Origin: Rhizobium sp. Q54
GTDB lineage: Bacteria > Pseudomonadota > Alphaproteobacteria > Micropepsales > Micropepsaceae
Length of the DNA: 64,000 bases
Assembly (NCBI GenBank): GCA_945882615.1
Contig: CAMCWK010000001.1
Location: forward strand, 1-64,000
Reading direction: 5' to 3'
Shown: one piece after another, positions 44,103 to 51,586 of the stretch
How the letters are laid out: every line of letters starts with the position of its first letter
How positions within the stretch are numbered: position 1 is the stretch's first letter
Made by a program: the position numbers and the translations under genes
The notes under the pieces: generated by a model
Told to the model about the DNA's origin: nothing
The model's input: the letters and a program-made list of their open reading frames with translations, nothing else
Databases searched by the model: none

Positions 44103-45281
44103 TTACGCCGTCGCGATTTTCAAAAGTTTGATGGCTTCTGAGTTCGAAATATCCGCGCCGACCCGTTTGTAAGTGTAGAAAACGACATTCGGCTTTGAGG
44201 AGAACGGGTCCCGCAAAACGCGGATGCCATCCAGCTCCACGATGACGTAGCCCAACTTGAAGTTTCCGAAGGCGATTGGAAACGTGTTGGCCCCAATGTC
44301 GGGCATGGTCTCGTCAAACTCGACTGGATACCCCAGCAGCGCCGGCGGCGCGCCGGCCGTCATGCTATCGCGCCAAATGTAATCGCCCGTGCCGTTTTTT
44401 ATCTTGTCGATGGCGTTCGCCGTGTTGGAATTCATCAACCATGCGGCGCCGCGGCGATAGGGTGCGCGTAACGACCAGAGCAGGTTGCTTAGCGCATCCC
44501 CAGGGTTCGACGTTGCCAAGGCGCTTGCATGGCCGCTCGGTGTGTACTGCAGCGTGCCCCATGCGCGCGTCGCGTCTGCTGTGGCGACTGGCGTACCGGA
44601 CAAGAGGCCAAACGGCTTGGCGACCCCAGTGCCCGTGATATAGGCCTCGCCCTCAGTGCGGCCGAACTTGTCAGAGACCTTGTTTTCCAGCCAAGCGCCA
44701 ACGTCCATGTAGGACGTATCGAGGATCTTCTGTGTAACCTTCGGGCTGGCGTGGATCTCGTGAAGTGTGACCCGGTGCTTACCTACTTCGGGCGTACCGG
44801 TGTCGCTGCGGGTCTGGGACTCACCAACCCATTCGGCGTCGGGCTCATCGTGATCATCGATCTCTTCCCAAGCATCGCCGCTGGTGATGGGCACCACGCG
44901 CGCCAAACGTCGCATTGCCGATTGGTCGAAAATCTTCGAATTCATCGAATTGGAAATGGCAGGCAGCACAAGATAGCCGCCGTTGGGATCGCTTCCAACG
45001 CTCATGGCCTTCATTTCGAGTAGCGCCGAAGCATCGCCTTTGGCAATGAACGCGCCAAGCGCATTACGCTCGGCGGCCAGGGCTTCGTTGCCATCGCGAG
45101 GTGCGCCACCACTGGTCAGGCCTATGCGCACGATCTTCAATTCGAGGTCCTCGCGCGCCTTGCGTTCGCTGGCGAGCAGCCCCTTAAGGGCTTTGATGTC
45201 GGTTCTCGTTTCGGTGATCGCCTCCACGGCTACGGTGTTCAACTTCTGCAGGGACTGCATGACTTCCAGTTCGTCTTCCAT
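44103..45281 (-). CDS. HK97-family phage major capsid protein
   Basis: A 392-aa HK97-fold capsid protein. Residues of about 1-60 form a coiled coil (LEVMQSLQKLNTVAVEAITE, ASERKAREDLELKI) like the scaffolding delta domain. The core contains GGYLVLPAISNSM, HEIHASPKVTQKILDTSY, a GEAYITGTGVAKPFGLL loop, LLGYPVEFDETMPDI and the FGNFKLGYVIVELDGIRVLRDPF P-domain strand. No prohead protease or portal gene is adjacent. The ATG at 45281 was preferred to the TTG at 45302 used by the track. It lies in a run with terS and two small genes. Confidence 0.93.
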   Translation of the reverse strand: MEDELEVMQSLQKLNTVAVEAITETRTDIKALKGLLASERKAREDLELKIVRIGLTSGGAPRDGNEALAAERNALGAFIAKGDASALLEMKAMSVGSDPNGGYLVLPAISNSMNSKIFDQSAMRRLARVVPITSGDAWEEIDDHDEPDAEWVGESQTRSDTGTPEVGKHRVTLHEIHASPKVTQKILDTSYMDVGAWLENKVSDKFGRTEGEAYITGTGVAKPFGLLSGTPVATADATRAWGTLQYTPSGHASALATSNPGDALSNLLWSLRAPYRRGAAWLMNSNTANAIDKIKNGTGDYIWRDSMTAGAPPALLGYPVEFDETMPDIGANTFPIAFGNFKLGYVIVELDGIRVLRDPFSSKPNVVFYTYKRVGADISNSEAIKLLKIATA

Positions 45282-45291
45282 TTTCTGTGCC

Positions 45292-45672
45292 TTATGGTTC
45301 AAGTGCGGCGATCATGCTTTTGATCGACGCGAGGATGGGGGACGGGGCTGCGGTGCCTTCGGTCTTCGGCTCGGTCTCGCGGGGCCATGCGTGACCCATT
45401 CTGGTGGCGACGCTCCGAGAAAAGCCGCAAGCGCGCAGCCATCGTGAAACATCGGTGCGAGTTTTGAGTTCGGGGACCTGGGCTAAATTCTTGCACCTCA
45501 CACAAAGCGTTGAGCTTCCGGGATCGTTGTCCGGTAGCAGTTCCGCCTCGTCGCCCGGCATTGCACAGGGCTGAGGTGCTTCCATCGATTGCAGCAAGCT
45601 TTGCGCAGGCTGCAAATCAGTATCGGCAGAGGCAGAGTCGACTGATTTGAGGTGTTGGTCAAGGTCAGGCAT
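45292..45672 (-). CDS. Hypothetical protein between terS and capsid genes
   Basis: A 126-aa protein of unknown function. It has a low-complexity acidic N-terminal half and a compact helical segment (TDVSRWLRACGFSRSVATRMGHAW). LCVRCKNL gives one CxxC. The ATG at 45672 overlaps the preceding ORF, and the end lies 10 bases from the capsid ATG, so it is part of the structural operon. Scaffolding or head-size control is a possibility only by position. Confidence 0.55.
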   Translation of the reverse strand: MPDLDQHLKSVDSASADTDLQPAQSLLQSMEAPQPCAMPGDEAELLPDNDPGSSTLCVRCKNLAQVPELKTRTDVSRWLRACGFSRSVATRMGHAWPRETEPKTEGTAAPSPILASIKSMIAALEP

Positions 45673-45892
45673 TGCCGCCCACAGTCTGAGGGTTGATCTG
45701 GGCGGCGATGCCGACCAGCAACCCGGCAACCTCGTGCGGATCATTGGCATCGATCAACGCATTGACCGCGTGCGCGAGCATCGCACTCGCCAATTCGTCT
45801 TCGGGAAGGTTGTGCCGGCACCATACCGCCACCATCCGACCAACAAATTGCTCGGAAAGAGACGGTTCGGTTTCATCAAATTCGTTCATCAT
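45665..45892 (-). CDS. Small hypothetical protein of the structural operon
   Basis: A 75-aa acidic helical protein (EPSLSEQFVGRMVAVWCRHNL, ASAMLAHAVNALIDAND). Its ATG overlaps the terS stop (ATGA) and its end overlaps the next ORF by 8 bases, showing tight coupling. No domain is recognised. Confidence 0.55.
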   Translation of the reverse strand: MMNEFDETEPSLSEQFVGRMVAVWCRHNLPEDELASAMLAHAVNALIDANDPHEVAGLLVGIAAQINPQTVGGNA

Positions 45893-46182
45893 GTGAGCCC
45901 AAAATCCCGCAATAGCTTCGCTGCGTCTCTCTGGGCCTGAAATAGAACTGCTGCAGCCGGATTTGACTTTTTCCCGCCCGAGCCAGCCTGAACCGTGACG
46001 CCATCGGCCTCAATCGCTTGCGCCGCCGCCGCCGCAAGCGACAAAATCCGGCACAGCATCTTGAAATTCTCCGCCGTTTCGGGGGTCAGACGGCCCGCGG
46101 CGACAAGCCCAGGCGCTTGGTTTTTCCAGACTTTCAGCGCTCCTGCCGAAAGGTCGTCGGGTTTTTGCCAGCGTGGTTTCAT
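45889..46182 (-). CDS. P27-family phage terminase small subunit
   Basis: A 97-aa protein matching the short P27-type small terminase. LSAGALKVWKNQAPGLVAAGRLTPETAENFKMLCRIL is the helical DNA-recognition part, and NPAAAVLFQAQRDAAKLLRDFGLT is the characteristic C-terminal signature. It would recognise the packaging site for a large terminase, which the element lacks. GAGGT lies seven bases before the ATG. A satellite-encoded TerS redirecting a helper's large terminase is the expected role. Confidence 0.82.
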   Translation of the reverse strand: MKPRWQKPDDLSAGALKVWKNQAPGLVAAGRLTPETAENFKMLCRILSLAAAAAQAIEADGVTVQAGSGGKKSNPAAAVLFQAQRDAAKLLRDFGLT

Positions 46183-46226
46183 TCGTTAGACCTCGCAAAA
46201 AGAGGGTGGAAAACTTTCAATCCAAA

Positions 46227-46261
46227 GAAAAAAATCTCGCCGTGGCACCCCTTGCGGCGAG
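46227..46261 (-). terminator. Rho-independent terminator between rep-like gene and terS
   Basis: On the minus strand CTCGCCG and CGGCGAG form a 7-bp stem followed by ATTTTTTTC. It separates the replication-type gene upstream from the terS-capsid module downstream. A second, overlapping dyad (CCCCTTG/CAAGGGG) is present. Confidence 0.75.
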
Positions 46262-46327
46262 GCCCCCAAGGGGCCCAAAGAACGCGATACGCCGGTGGGC
46301 ATGACGGTCGGAGGCCGCTGTTCACTG

Positions 46328-47113
46328 TCATGCGTTGACTCCAGCACGCGTGTGGAGACGGGAAAGGGCAGCTATGGGGTCGGGCGACATGGCGGACGCG
46401 CGCCGGTCCTCCGGGCCGCTTGGGCGGCTGACCGATGGAGGGGTGGCGGCTTGGACCGCGCCGGTGATGTCGGCCAGCGTTGCTCCTATGCTCGCCGCTT
46501 CGCTGTCGCTGGGTATGGTAACTAGATGTGGGCGGCCAGCCGCCCTATGAGGTTTCGCTATAGGGCGTGTAGCCGCCCTGTAAGCATCATTTGGGGGTGC
46601 TTCGGTATCGACATGCGGCGGCTGGCCGCCCTGTGAGGTAACCGATAGGGCGCGTGGCCGCCCTGGCTTTTGACGCCTGAAATCGCCTACCGCCGTCGCG
46701 AATTCCTTGGTCGGTGGCACCGCTGTTTGACCTTCGCCAGTCGGCAGCCATGTGAGGCGCCATTCCTTCGTCATCCGCTTTTGATCGAATGTGCTGTCCT
46801 TGGTGCAGCGAATGAAGCCAGCGGCCTCCAGCTCGAATAGGGCGTCGCTCATTGTCCTGGGCGCGATGCCGATGGAGATGTCCTCCAGTTCGCCGCAGCC
46901 AGGCTTGCGAGCGAAACACCCTGAGCGCGAGCCGAAGCCAATACGGCCATTATTGACGCCGTTGTGGCGCTTGATGATGTAGAGCAACACCCTGGTCGCG
47001 GTGCCGCTCAGACGGCACGCAGCGGCGCTTTCCAGCACCCAGAATGGAACCTGCACAAATCGCGGCTCGTTGGTGCTGCGGCCCGTGGTGTTGTGCTTGC
47101 GCCCCTTAGCCAT
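46328..47113 (-). CDS. Winged-helix replication-type protein of the island
   Basis: A 261-aa protein of a type common in alphaproteobacterial prophages and islands. It begins AKGRKHNTTGRSTNEPRFVQ, then VLESAAACRLSGTATRVLLYI and RHNGVNNGRIGFGSRS lead into a winged-helix DNA-binding domain (MSDALFELEAAGFIRCTKD, KEWRLTWLPT). The C-terminal ~110 residues are Pro/Arg/Ala-rich and are encoded over a set of DNA palindromes. A replication-initiator role is likely but not proven; a regulator is the alternative. The ATG at 47113 follows the conserved family start. About 230 bases without a confident gene separate it from attR. Confidence 0.72.
   Translation of the reverse strand: MAKGRKHNTTGRSTNEPRFVQVPFWVLESAAACRLSGTATRVLLYIIKRHNGVNNGRIGFGSRSGCFARKPGCGELEDISIGIAPRTMSDALFELEAAGFIRCTKDSTFDQKRMTKEWRLTWLPTGEGQTAVPPTKEFATAVGDFRRQKPGRPRALSVTSQGGQPPHVDTEAPPNDAYRAATRPIAKPHRAAGRPHLVTIPSDSEAASIGATLADITGAVQAATPPSVSRPSGPEDRRASAMSPDPIAALSRLHTRAGVNA
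46530..46665. repeat. Four GC palindromes inside the rep-like gene (iteron-like)
   Basis: GGGCGGC-CA-GCCGCCC, AGGGCG-N6-CGCCCT, GGCGGC-TG-GCCGCC and AGGGCG-N6-CGCCCT occur in order, with GCCGCCCT at 46539, 46572, 46625 and 46657. They form two larger repeats of about 50 bases, each with GAGGT between its palindromes. The one-base spacing difference puts the copies in different reading frames, which argues for selection on DNA rather than protein. Confidence 0.65.
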
Positions 47114-47339
47114 GGTCGACCAAACAGCCGGCGCCCTTGCCACGGGACACAGACAGGCGATCATGGAAGCCGCGGGCGGCCAGCAGGGGCAGGGGGCCGA
47201 ACTTGGCGCTGCCGGCTTTGGCTCTACCGACCATGGCGCACCCGGTTTGCCAATTCCGAAAATAACCGTTTCCGGTCAATGCTGCAGCAAATGCCGGTTT
47301 GCGGGGCTAAGGCTTTGGTGGCGAACAGTCCCGGCACAT

Positions 47340-47355
47340 CAGCCGGGGTCGCCAT
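47340..47355. repeat. attR, 16-bp direct repeat
   Basis: CAGCCGGGGTCGCCAT is identical to the tRNA-Arg 3' end at 36436. Sequence on both sides diverges immediately apart from scattered matches. Confidence 0.88.
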
Positions 47356-47770
47356 TTTCAATATGGATTTTCTTAGTTATCGCCCGGTGATGGCGCGTTC
47401 AGTTAACCGACATCCGTTATCAGGATTGTCGAGTGTACGGCATCGTGCTTTTCTCAACTAAGTTGCATCAGTTGTTTTGCACGGACCCCGCAGTGCCGGG
47501 GCTTTGAAAAACGTTGTCACTTGCTGGCTGGGGGGCATTGCGGTGATCGTCGACGTTAGTCGCAGTGCGATAACCTTGCTGTGTACGTTCCCCGCTAAGA
47601 GTTTTTACCCGTTCAGAAGCCGATTGAAGGTCTTCCCAAAGCCATCCTGCCTTAAGCGTGTTCCCGGACATGGTGATTCTCTCCAGAGGTCACTGAAGCT
47701 TACTGCGGTGACCTGCCTAGCAATAGCATTGATTTAATATTCTGCCCCACAAATAGAAGCGCGGACAACC
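47356..47770 (+). other. Gene-poor leader of the deaminase gene, candidate AvcI RNA locus
   Basis: No plus-strand gene is credible in these 415 bases. Visible structure includes CCCCG-CAGTGC-CGGGG near 47486, AGGTCAC-N14-GTGACCT at 47687-47714 and an AT-rich TTTAATATTC at about 47733 that could hold a -10 element for the deaminase. In known AvcID systems the inhibitory RNA lies immediately upstream of avcD. That position, not sequence similarity, is the reason for the call. Confidence 0.4.
47468..47671 (-). CDS. Possible small protein divergent from avcD
   Basis: A 67-aa minus-strand frame starting MSGNTLKAGWLWEDLQSASE with GGAGAG seven bases upstream. The N-terminal 25 residues look protein-like (amphipathic helix), while the rest is low in hydrophobics. 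It lies over the region where an AvcI-type RNA would be expected, so it may be chance. Confidence 0.3.
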   Translation of the reverse strand: MSGNTLKAGWLWEDLQSASERVKTLSGERTQQGYRTATNVDDHRNAPQPASDNVFQSPGTAGSVQNN

Positions 47771-49369
47771 ATGACAGCCAAAGACTCACAGGCGGAACCT
47801 CGCTCAAACGAGTTAATTTTTGGGCTGGTCGCCCCAATTGGGGTGGATCTCAACTTGGTATGCGAAGTTCTGTCGCAAACTCTGAAGGAGTATGGCTACG
47901 ACACAGAAACGGAAGCGGAAGCGGTACGAATAACGACACTGATGAAGCAGGTCGATATCGGGCTGCCGTTCGATGCAGCGAAGTACGTCGATCAAGTAAA
48001 ATTTCGAATTGCTTACGCGAATAAATTGAGAGCCGAACTAGAAAACGATGCACTGGCAGTCATGGCTGTTAGTGCAATTCGTCAGTTTCGCAAAAAAGAG
48101 AACTTAAAAATTCTAGAGGCGAAAGGTGAGCAGCCGGTTGCGGGCATTTTTTACGAAGAGCGGTTTCTCGACAATCGCGCCTTTGTGATTCGTCAGCTAA
48201 AGAGGCCGGAAGAAGTAAATACGCTCCGCAGAATCTATGGCGATAGATTCATACTTGTTGGCGCTAACGCGCCGATCGAAACCAGAAAACGTCATATTTC
48301 TGATGAGCAAAACAAGTCTCTTGGCGGCCTGGTGCCGCACGTAAAAATTGAGAGCATGGTCAATGATTTGATCTCTCAGGACTCTATTGAGGCGCGAGAG
48401 AAGCATGGCCAAAAAGTTCGCGACGCGTACCCGCTCGCCGACGTTTTCATCGACGCGACCACTCGCGCGACATGCGAGGCGACAGTTCGGCGATTTATCC
48501 GGCTCTTTTTTGGATACAATGGCATAACTCCCTCACGCGACGAGTACGGGATGTACATTGCCAAGTCCGCGGCTCTCCGGTCGGGGGATTTGTCTAGACA
48601 AATCGGCGCCGCCATTTTTTCTAAAACCGGAGAGGTTATTACGCTCGGATGTAATGAAGTGCCAAAGGCGGGAGGGGGTACGTACTGGCCGGATGCGACA
48701 TTTGACGGGCGCGATTTTGCAGTTGGCTATGATCCGAATGAAAGTTTAACGCGAGAAGTGTTTGTTGACCTCGTTGATCGATTGAAGAATAGCAATGCCT
48801 TTGCGTCCAACAAGTATCCTGATGAAATGGATTCAGTAGAGATTGCTAAGGAGCTAATGAAAAATCCCGACGCTGCAACTAGCGTCAAAGAGTCCAGAGT
48901 TATGGACATCATCGAGTTCGGCAGAATTATTCACGCAGAAATGTCAGCGATAAGCGACGCGGCGCGGAAGGGGCTGGCTCTCCAAGACGGAACTCTTTTT
49001 TGCACGGCATTCCCTTGTCATCTATGTGCCAAGCACATCGTTGCCGCAGGGATAAGGAGAGTTGTTTTTCTGGAGCCTTACCCAAAGAGTTATGCTTGGA
49101 AACTTCACGAAGATTCTATCGTAGTTGACCAGCGAGAGGACGGGAGAAGGGTGTCGTTTGAATCGTTTTTGGGCGTTTCACCTGTGAGGTACCGAAACCT
49201 GTTCGAGAAGAAGTCTAGAAAGAAGGATGGTGTGGCGATCCCTTGGTGTCGAGGGAAGCCGGAGCCGATGATTGAGATGCTGTATCCGGGATATATCGCG
49301 ATCGAATTCTACCGTGTGAACGGGCTGATGGAGAGGTTAAAAAAGGCAGGGTGGCAACTACCAGAATAG
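47771..49369 (+). CDS. avcD: AvcD-type anti-phage dCTP/dCMP deaminase
   Basis: A 532-aa two-domain protein. The N-terminal ~230 residues resemble a P-loop kinase fold opening with LIFGLVAPIGVDLNLVCEVL; the Walker A lysine is not evident, as far as I can see. The C-terminal cytidine-deaminase domain has the zinc motif HAE (H388, E390 in IIHAEMSAI) and PCHLC (C416, C419 in TAFPCHLCAKHIVAAGIRR). This is the architecture of AvcD/DCD defence proteins, which deplete dCTP/dCMP after phage infection and are held in check by a short RNA (AvcI). Base use is clearly AT-richer than the flanking core genes. It lies 416 bases beyond attR. Confidence 0.88.
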   Translation: MTAKDSQAEPRSNELIFGLVAPIGVDLNLVCEVLSQTLKEYGYDTETEAEAVRITTLMKQVDIGLPFDAAKYVDQVKFRIAYANKLRAELENDALAVMAVSAIRQFRKKENLKILEAKGEQPVAGIFYEERFLDNRAFVIRQLKRPEEVNTLRRIYGDRFILVGANAPIETRKRHISDEQNKSLGGLVPHVKIESMVNDLISQDSIEAREKHGQKVRDAYPLADVFIDATTRATCEATVRRFIRLFFGYNGITPSRDEYGMYIAKSAALRSGDLSRQIGAAIFSKTGEVITLGCNEVPKAGGGTYWPDATFDGRDFAVGYDPNESLTREVFVDLVDRLKNSNAFASNKYPDEMDSVEIAKELMKNPDAATSVKESRVMDIIEFGRIIHAEMSAISDAARKGLALQDGTLFCTAFPCHLCAKHIVAAGIRRVVFLEPYPKSYAWKLHEDSIVVDQREDGRRVSFESFLGVSPVRYRNLFEKKSRKKDGVAIPWCRGKPEPMIEMLYPGYIAIEFYRVNGLMERLKKAGWQLPE

Positions 49370-49379
49370 TGGGTGCAGT

Positions 49380-49706
49380 TTATCGGCCCGTGGTCTGGTC
49401 GATCCAGTTCAGATAACCCTTGAAGCCCGCCGTGAATTGCGTGCCGACGATTTCGGGCAATGTATAGGGATGCACCGCCTTGATCCTGGCGATGGCGTCT
49501 TCGAACAGGGCGGTGCGGGTCTTGATCAGCAGCAGCAGTTCGGACTCGTTCTGGGTCTTGCCGTCCCAGACATAGAAGCTTTCGATCGGCAGCAGCTGGA
49601 CGCAGGCCGCCAGCTTTTCTTCGATCAGCAGATTGGCGATTTTCGTGGCGTCATCGCGCGATGCCACCGTGGTCAGCAACATGCCGGAGTCCGAGGGTGT
49701 GCTCAC
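49380..49706 (-). CDS. cutA: CutA1 divalent-cation tolerance protein
   Basis: A 108-aa CutA1 trimer-forming protein. LLTTVASRDDATKIANLLIEEKLAACVQLLPI, SFYVWDGKTQNESELLLLIKT and VHPYTLPEIVGTQFTAGFKGYLNWI are the diagnostic segments. Its ATG overlaps the upstream permease stop by four bases. It is convergent with avcD, 10 bases apart, marking the return to core genome. Confidence 0.95.
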   Translation of the reverse strand: MSTPSDSGMLLTTVASRDDATKIANLLIEEKLAACVQLLPIESFYVWDGKTQNESELLLLIKTRTALFEDAIARIKAVHPYTLPEIVGTQFTAGFKGYLNWIDQTTGR

Positions 49707-51547
49707 TTTGCCGCCGCGATGGCCGGCTGCGGGGCGCGGCGGGCAAAGGCCAGGATGTGCTGCACGGTTTCGGTCAGGCCGGTGGTGACGATGTCGCTTT
49801 CGGTGGCCTCGATGCCGTCGAGATAGCGCGAATCGTCGCCGGCCAGGCCCCAGAAGATGGCGATGATCGGCACGCCGGGCATGTGTTTGCGCAAGCGGCG
49901 CACCTGATAGCGGGCATTTTTGAAGGTGCCGGGCTCCAGATAGGAGACACAGGTCAGCTGCACACCCTCGCCGGCAAGCTCGCGGATATTGGTGGCCGAG
50001 GTTTCATCCGACGACACCACCCGCGCCCCGATGCCATGCTTGCCCAGCATGTCGACCAGCAGCAGCGCGGCGGCTTCGTCCAGCGGGCCACGGCCGGCCA
50101 CGCACAGCACCGGCTCCAGGTCCGGGTTGCGCCAGGCGTGGGAAAGATCGCTGCCGGCGTCCTTGCGGTGGGACAGGTTGACGATCAGGCCCTTGATGGC
50201 GTCGTGGATGCGCTCCTGGCGCACATGGTCCAGCACGCCGCGGTCGACATCGGTCTGGGCCAGCATCAGGGCGCGCGCCGCCACTTCATCATAATAGGCG
50301 GCAAGCGAATTGTGCTTCAGGAAGGATTCGGCCTCGTCGGCGGCCTCATCCGGATCGTTGGCCAGCATGCGCAGATACAGGCTCTCTTCGGCCCGCAAGG
50401 CCGGTTGGTCACCCAGCATCACGTCGAGAAATTTCAGGCTTTCGACATGGCGGCTGAACACCACAAAGCACATGGTCAGCGGGGTGGAAAGCAACAGGCC
50501 CACCGGCCCCCACAGCCAGGTCCAGAACACCGCCGCGACCACCACCGCCACCGCCGACAGGCCCATGCTGCGGCCATAGAGGAATGGCTCGATCCCCTGG
50601 CCGGTGACGGCATCGACCACCAGATAGAGCAGCATGGTCTGGACCATCATGCTCCAGCCCGGGTCCACCGCCAGCGCCAGGGCAAAGGGAAAAAGGAAGG
50701 CCAGCGGCACCCCGACATACGGCACGAAGCGCATCAGCCCCGTCATCAGGCCCCACAGGCCGGCATTGGGAATGCCGATCAGCCATAGCCCGACACCGAT
50801 CACCAGCCCGAAGCACAGATTGGTGCAAGTTTGCAGAAGCAGATACCGCGACAGGCGGGCGGCGGCCTCGTCCAGCGCGATGGTGGTGCGCTGCATGTCG
50901 CCAGAGCCCGCCAGCCGCACAATGCGGTCGCGCAGATCGTCCTTCTGCAAAAGAATGAAGCCGACAAAGACTAGCACCAGCACGATCAGGCCCAGCGGCG
51001 CCAGCAGCGGGCCCAGCACGGTCTGCGCCATGGACCAGGGCGCCACCGAGGTACGGCGGATGATGACGGGCACCGGCTTGACCGGGTCGTTGGCGGCGGC
51101 GGCCTCTTCGGCCTTCCTGCCGCCGGTGATCTGCTCGGCCAGATTTTCCACGGTGCGGTTCAGGCGCATGACGGTGTTGTTGTTCACCGCCCCGCCCACC
51201 ACCGACTCGATCTTGTGGGAGAGGTTGGTCTGGTAGCCCGGCAGCTCGGCCGCCAGCTTGGCGAGCTGCGCGCCCATGAAACCGCCCAGCGAGGTCAGCA
51301 CCACGATGGCCAGCAGCACACTGATCAGGACGGGGACGACATTGCCCAGGTGCCAGCGCTTGAGCAGGCCCACCAGCGGCGCCAGGGCGAAGGACATCAG
51401 CACCGCCAGCGCCAGTGGCATCAGGACGGGGCGGCCGAAATAGATTCCCGACACGACCACAGCCGCGATCACCGCCAGCATGAACTTGCGGGTGAGGGAG
51501 TCCGTGGATGGTCCGACGGCGCGGTGCTGGGCCTTCAACTCTGCCAT
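49703..51547 (-). CDS. AI-2E family (PerM) transporter with C-terminal soluble domain
   Basis: A 614-aa membrane protein. Residues of about 20-365 contain the hydrophobic helices of the AI-2E/PerM family (PLALAVLMSFALAPLVGLL, LGLIVLVLVFVGFILLQKDDLRDR, GLWGLMTGLMRFVPYVGVPL, YGRSMGLSAVAVVVAAVFWTWLWGPVG). The last ~230 residues are soluble and end in an alpha/beta unit (GARVVSSDETSATNIRELA, VPIIAIFWGLAGDDS) that most family members lack. Transported substrate is unknown. Confidence 0.88.
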   Translation of the reverse strand: MAELKAQHRAVGPSTDSLTRKFMLAVIAAVVVSGIYFGRPVLMPLALAVLMSFALAPLVGLLKRWHLGNVVPVLISVLLAIVVLTSLGGFMGAQLAKLAAELPGYQTNLSHKIESVVGGAVNNNTVMRLNRTVENLAEQITGGRKAEEAAAANDPVKPVPVIIRRTSVAPWSMAQTVLGPLLAPLGLIVLVLVFVGFILLQKDDLRDRIVRLAGSGDMQRTTIALDEAAARLSRYLLLQTCTNLCFGLVIGVGLWLIGIPNAGLWGLMTGLMRFVPYVGVPLAFLFPFALALAVDPGWSMMVQTMLLYLVVDAVTGQGIEPFLYGRSMGLSAVAVVVAAVFWTWLWGPVGLLLSTPLTMCFVVFSRHVESLKFLDVMLGDQPALRAEESLYLRMLANDPDEAADEAESFLKHNSLAAYYDEVAARALMLAQTDVDRGVLDHVRQERIHDAIKGLIVNLSHRKDAGSDLSHAWRNPDLEPVLCVAGRGPLDEAAALLLVDMLGKHGIGARVVSSDETSATNIRELAGEGVQLTCVSYLEPGTFKNARYQVRRLRKHMPGVPIIAIFWGLAGDDSRYLDGIEATESDIVTTGLTETVQHILAFARRAPQPAIAAAK

Positions 51548-51586
51548 GGCCGGACTATAACCCGCTGCGGCCCGTTCCGCTTCAGC

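Noticed and set aside
46518-46680. GC repeats considered as a CRISPR-like array
   Set aside because: The units are palindromic, unevenly spaced (about 33, 53 and 32 bases), lie inside a coding gene and have no cas genes nearby. No CRISPR array was seen anywhere in the window.
49370-49380. Search for a third att core after avcD
   Set aside because: No copy of CAGCCGGGGTCGCCA was found near the avcD-cutA junction, so avcD was not included in the mapped element.
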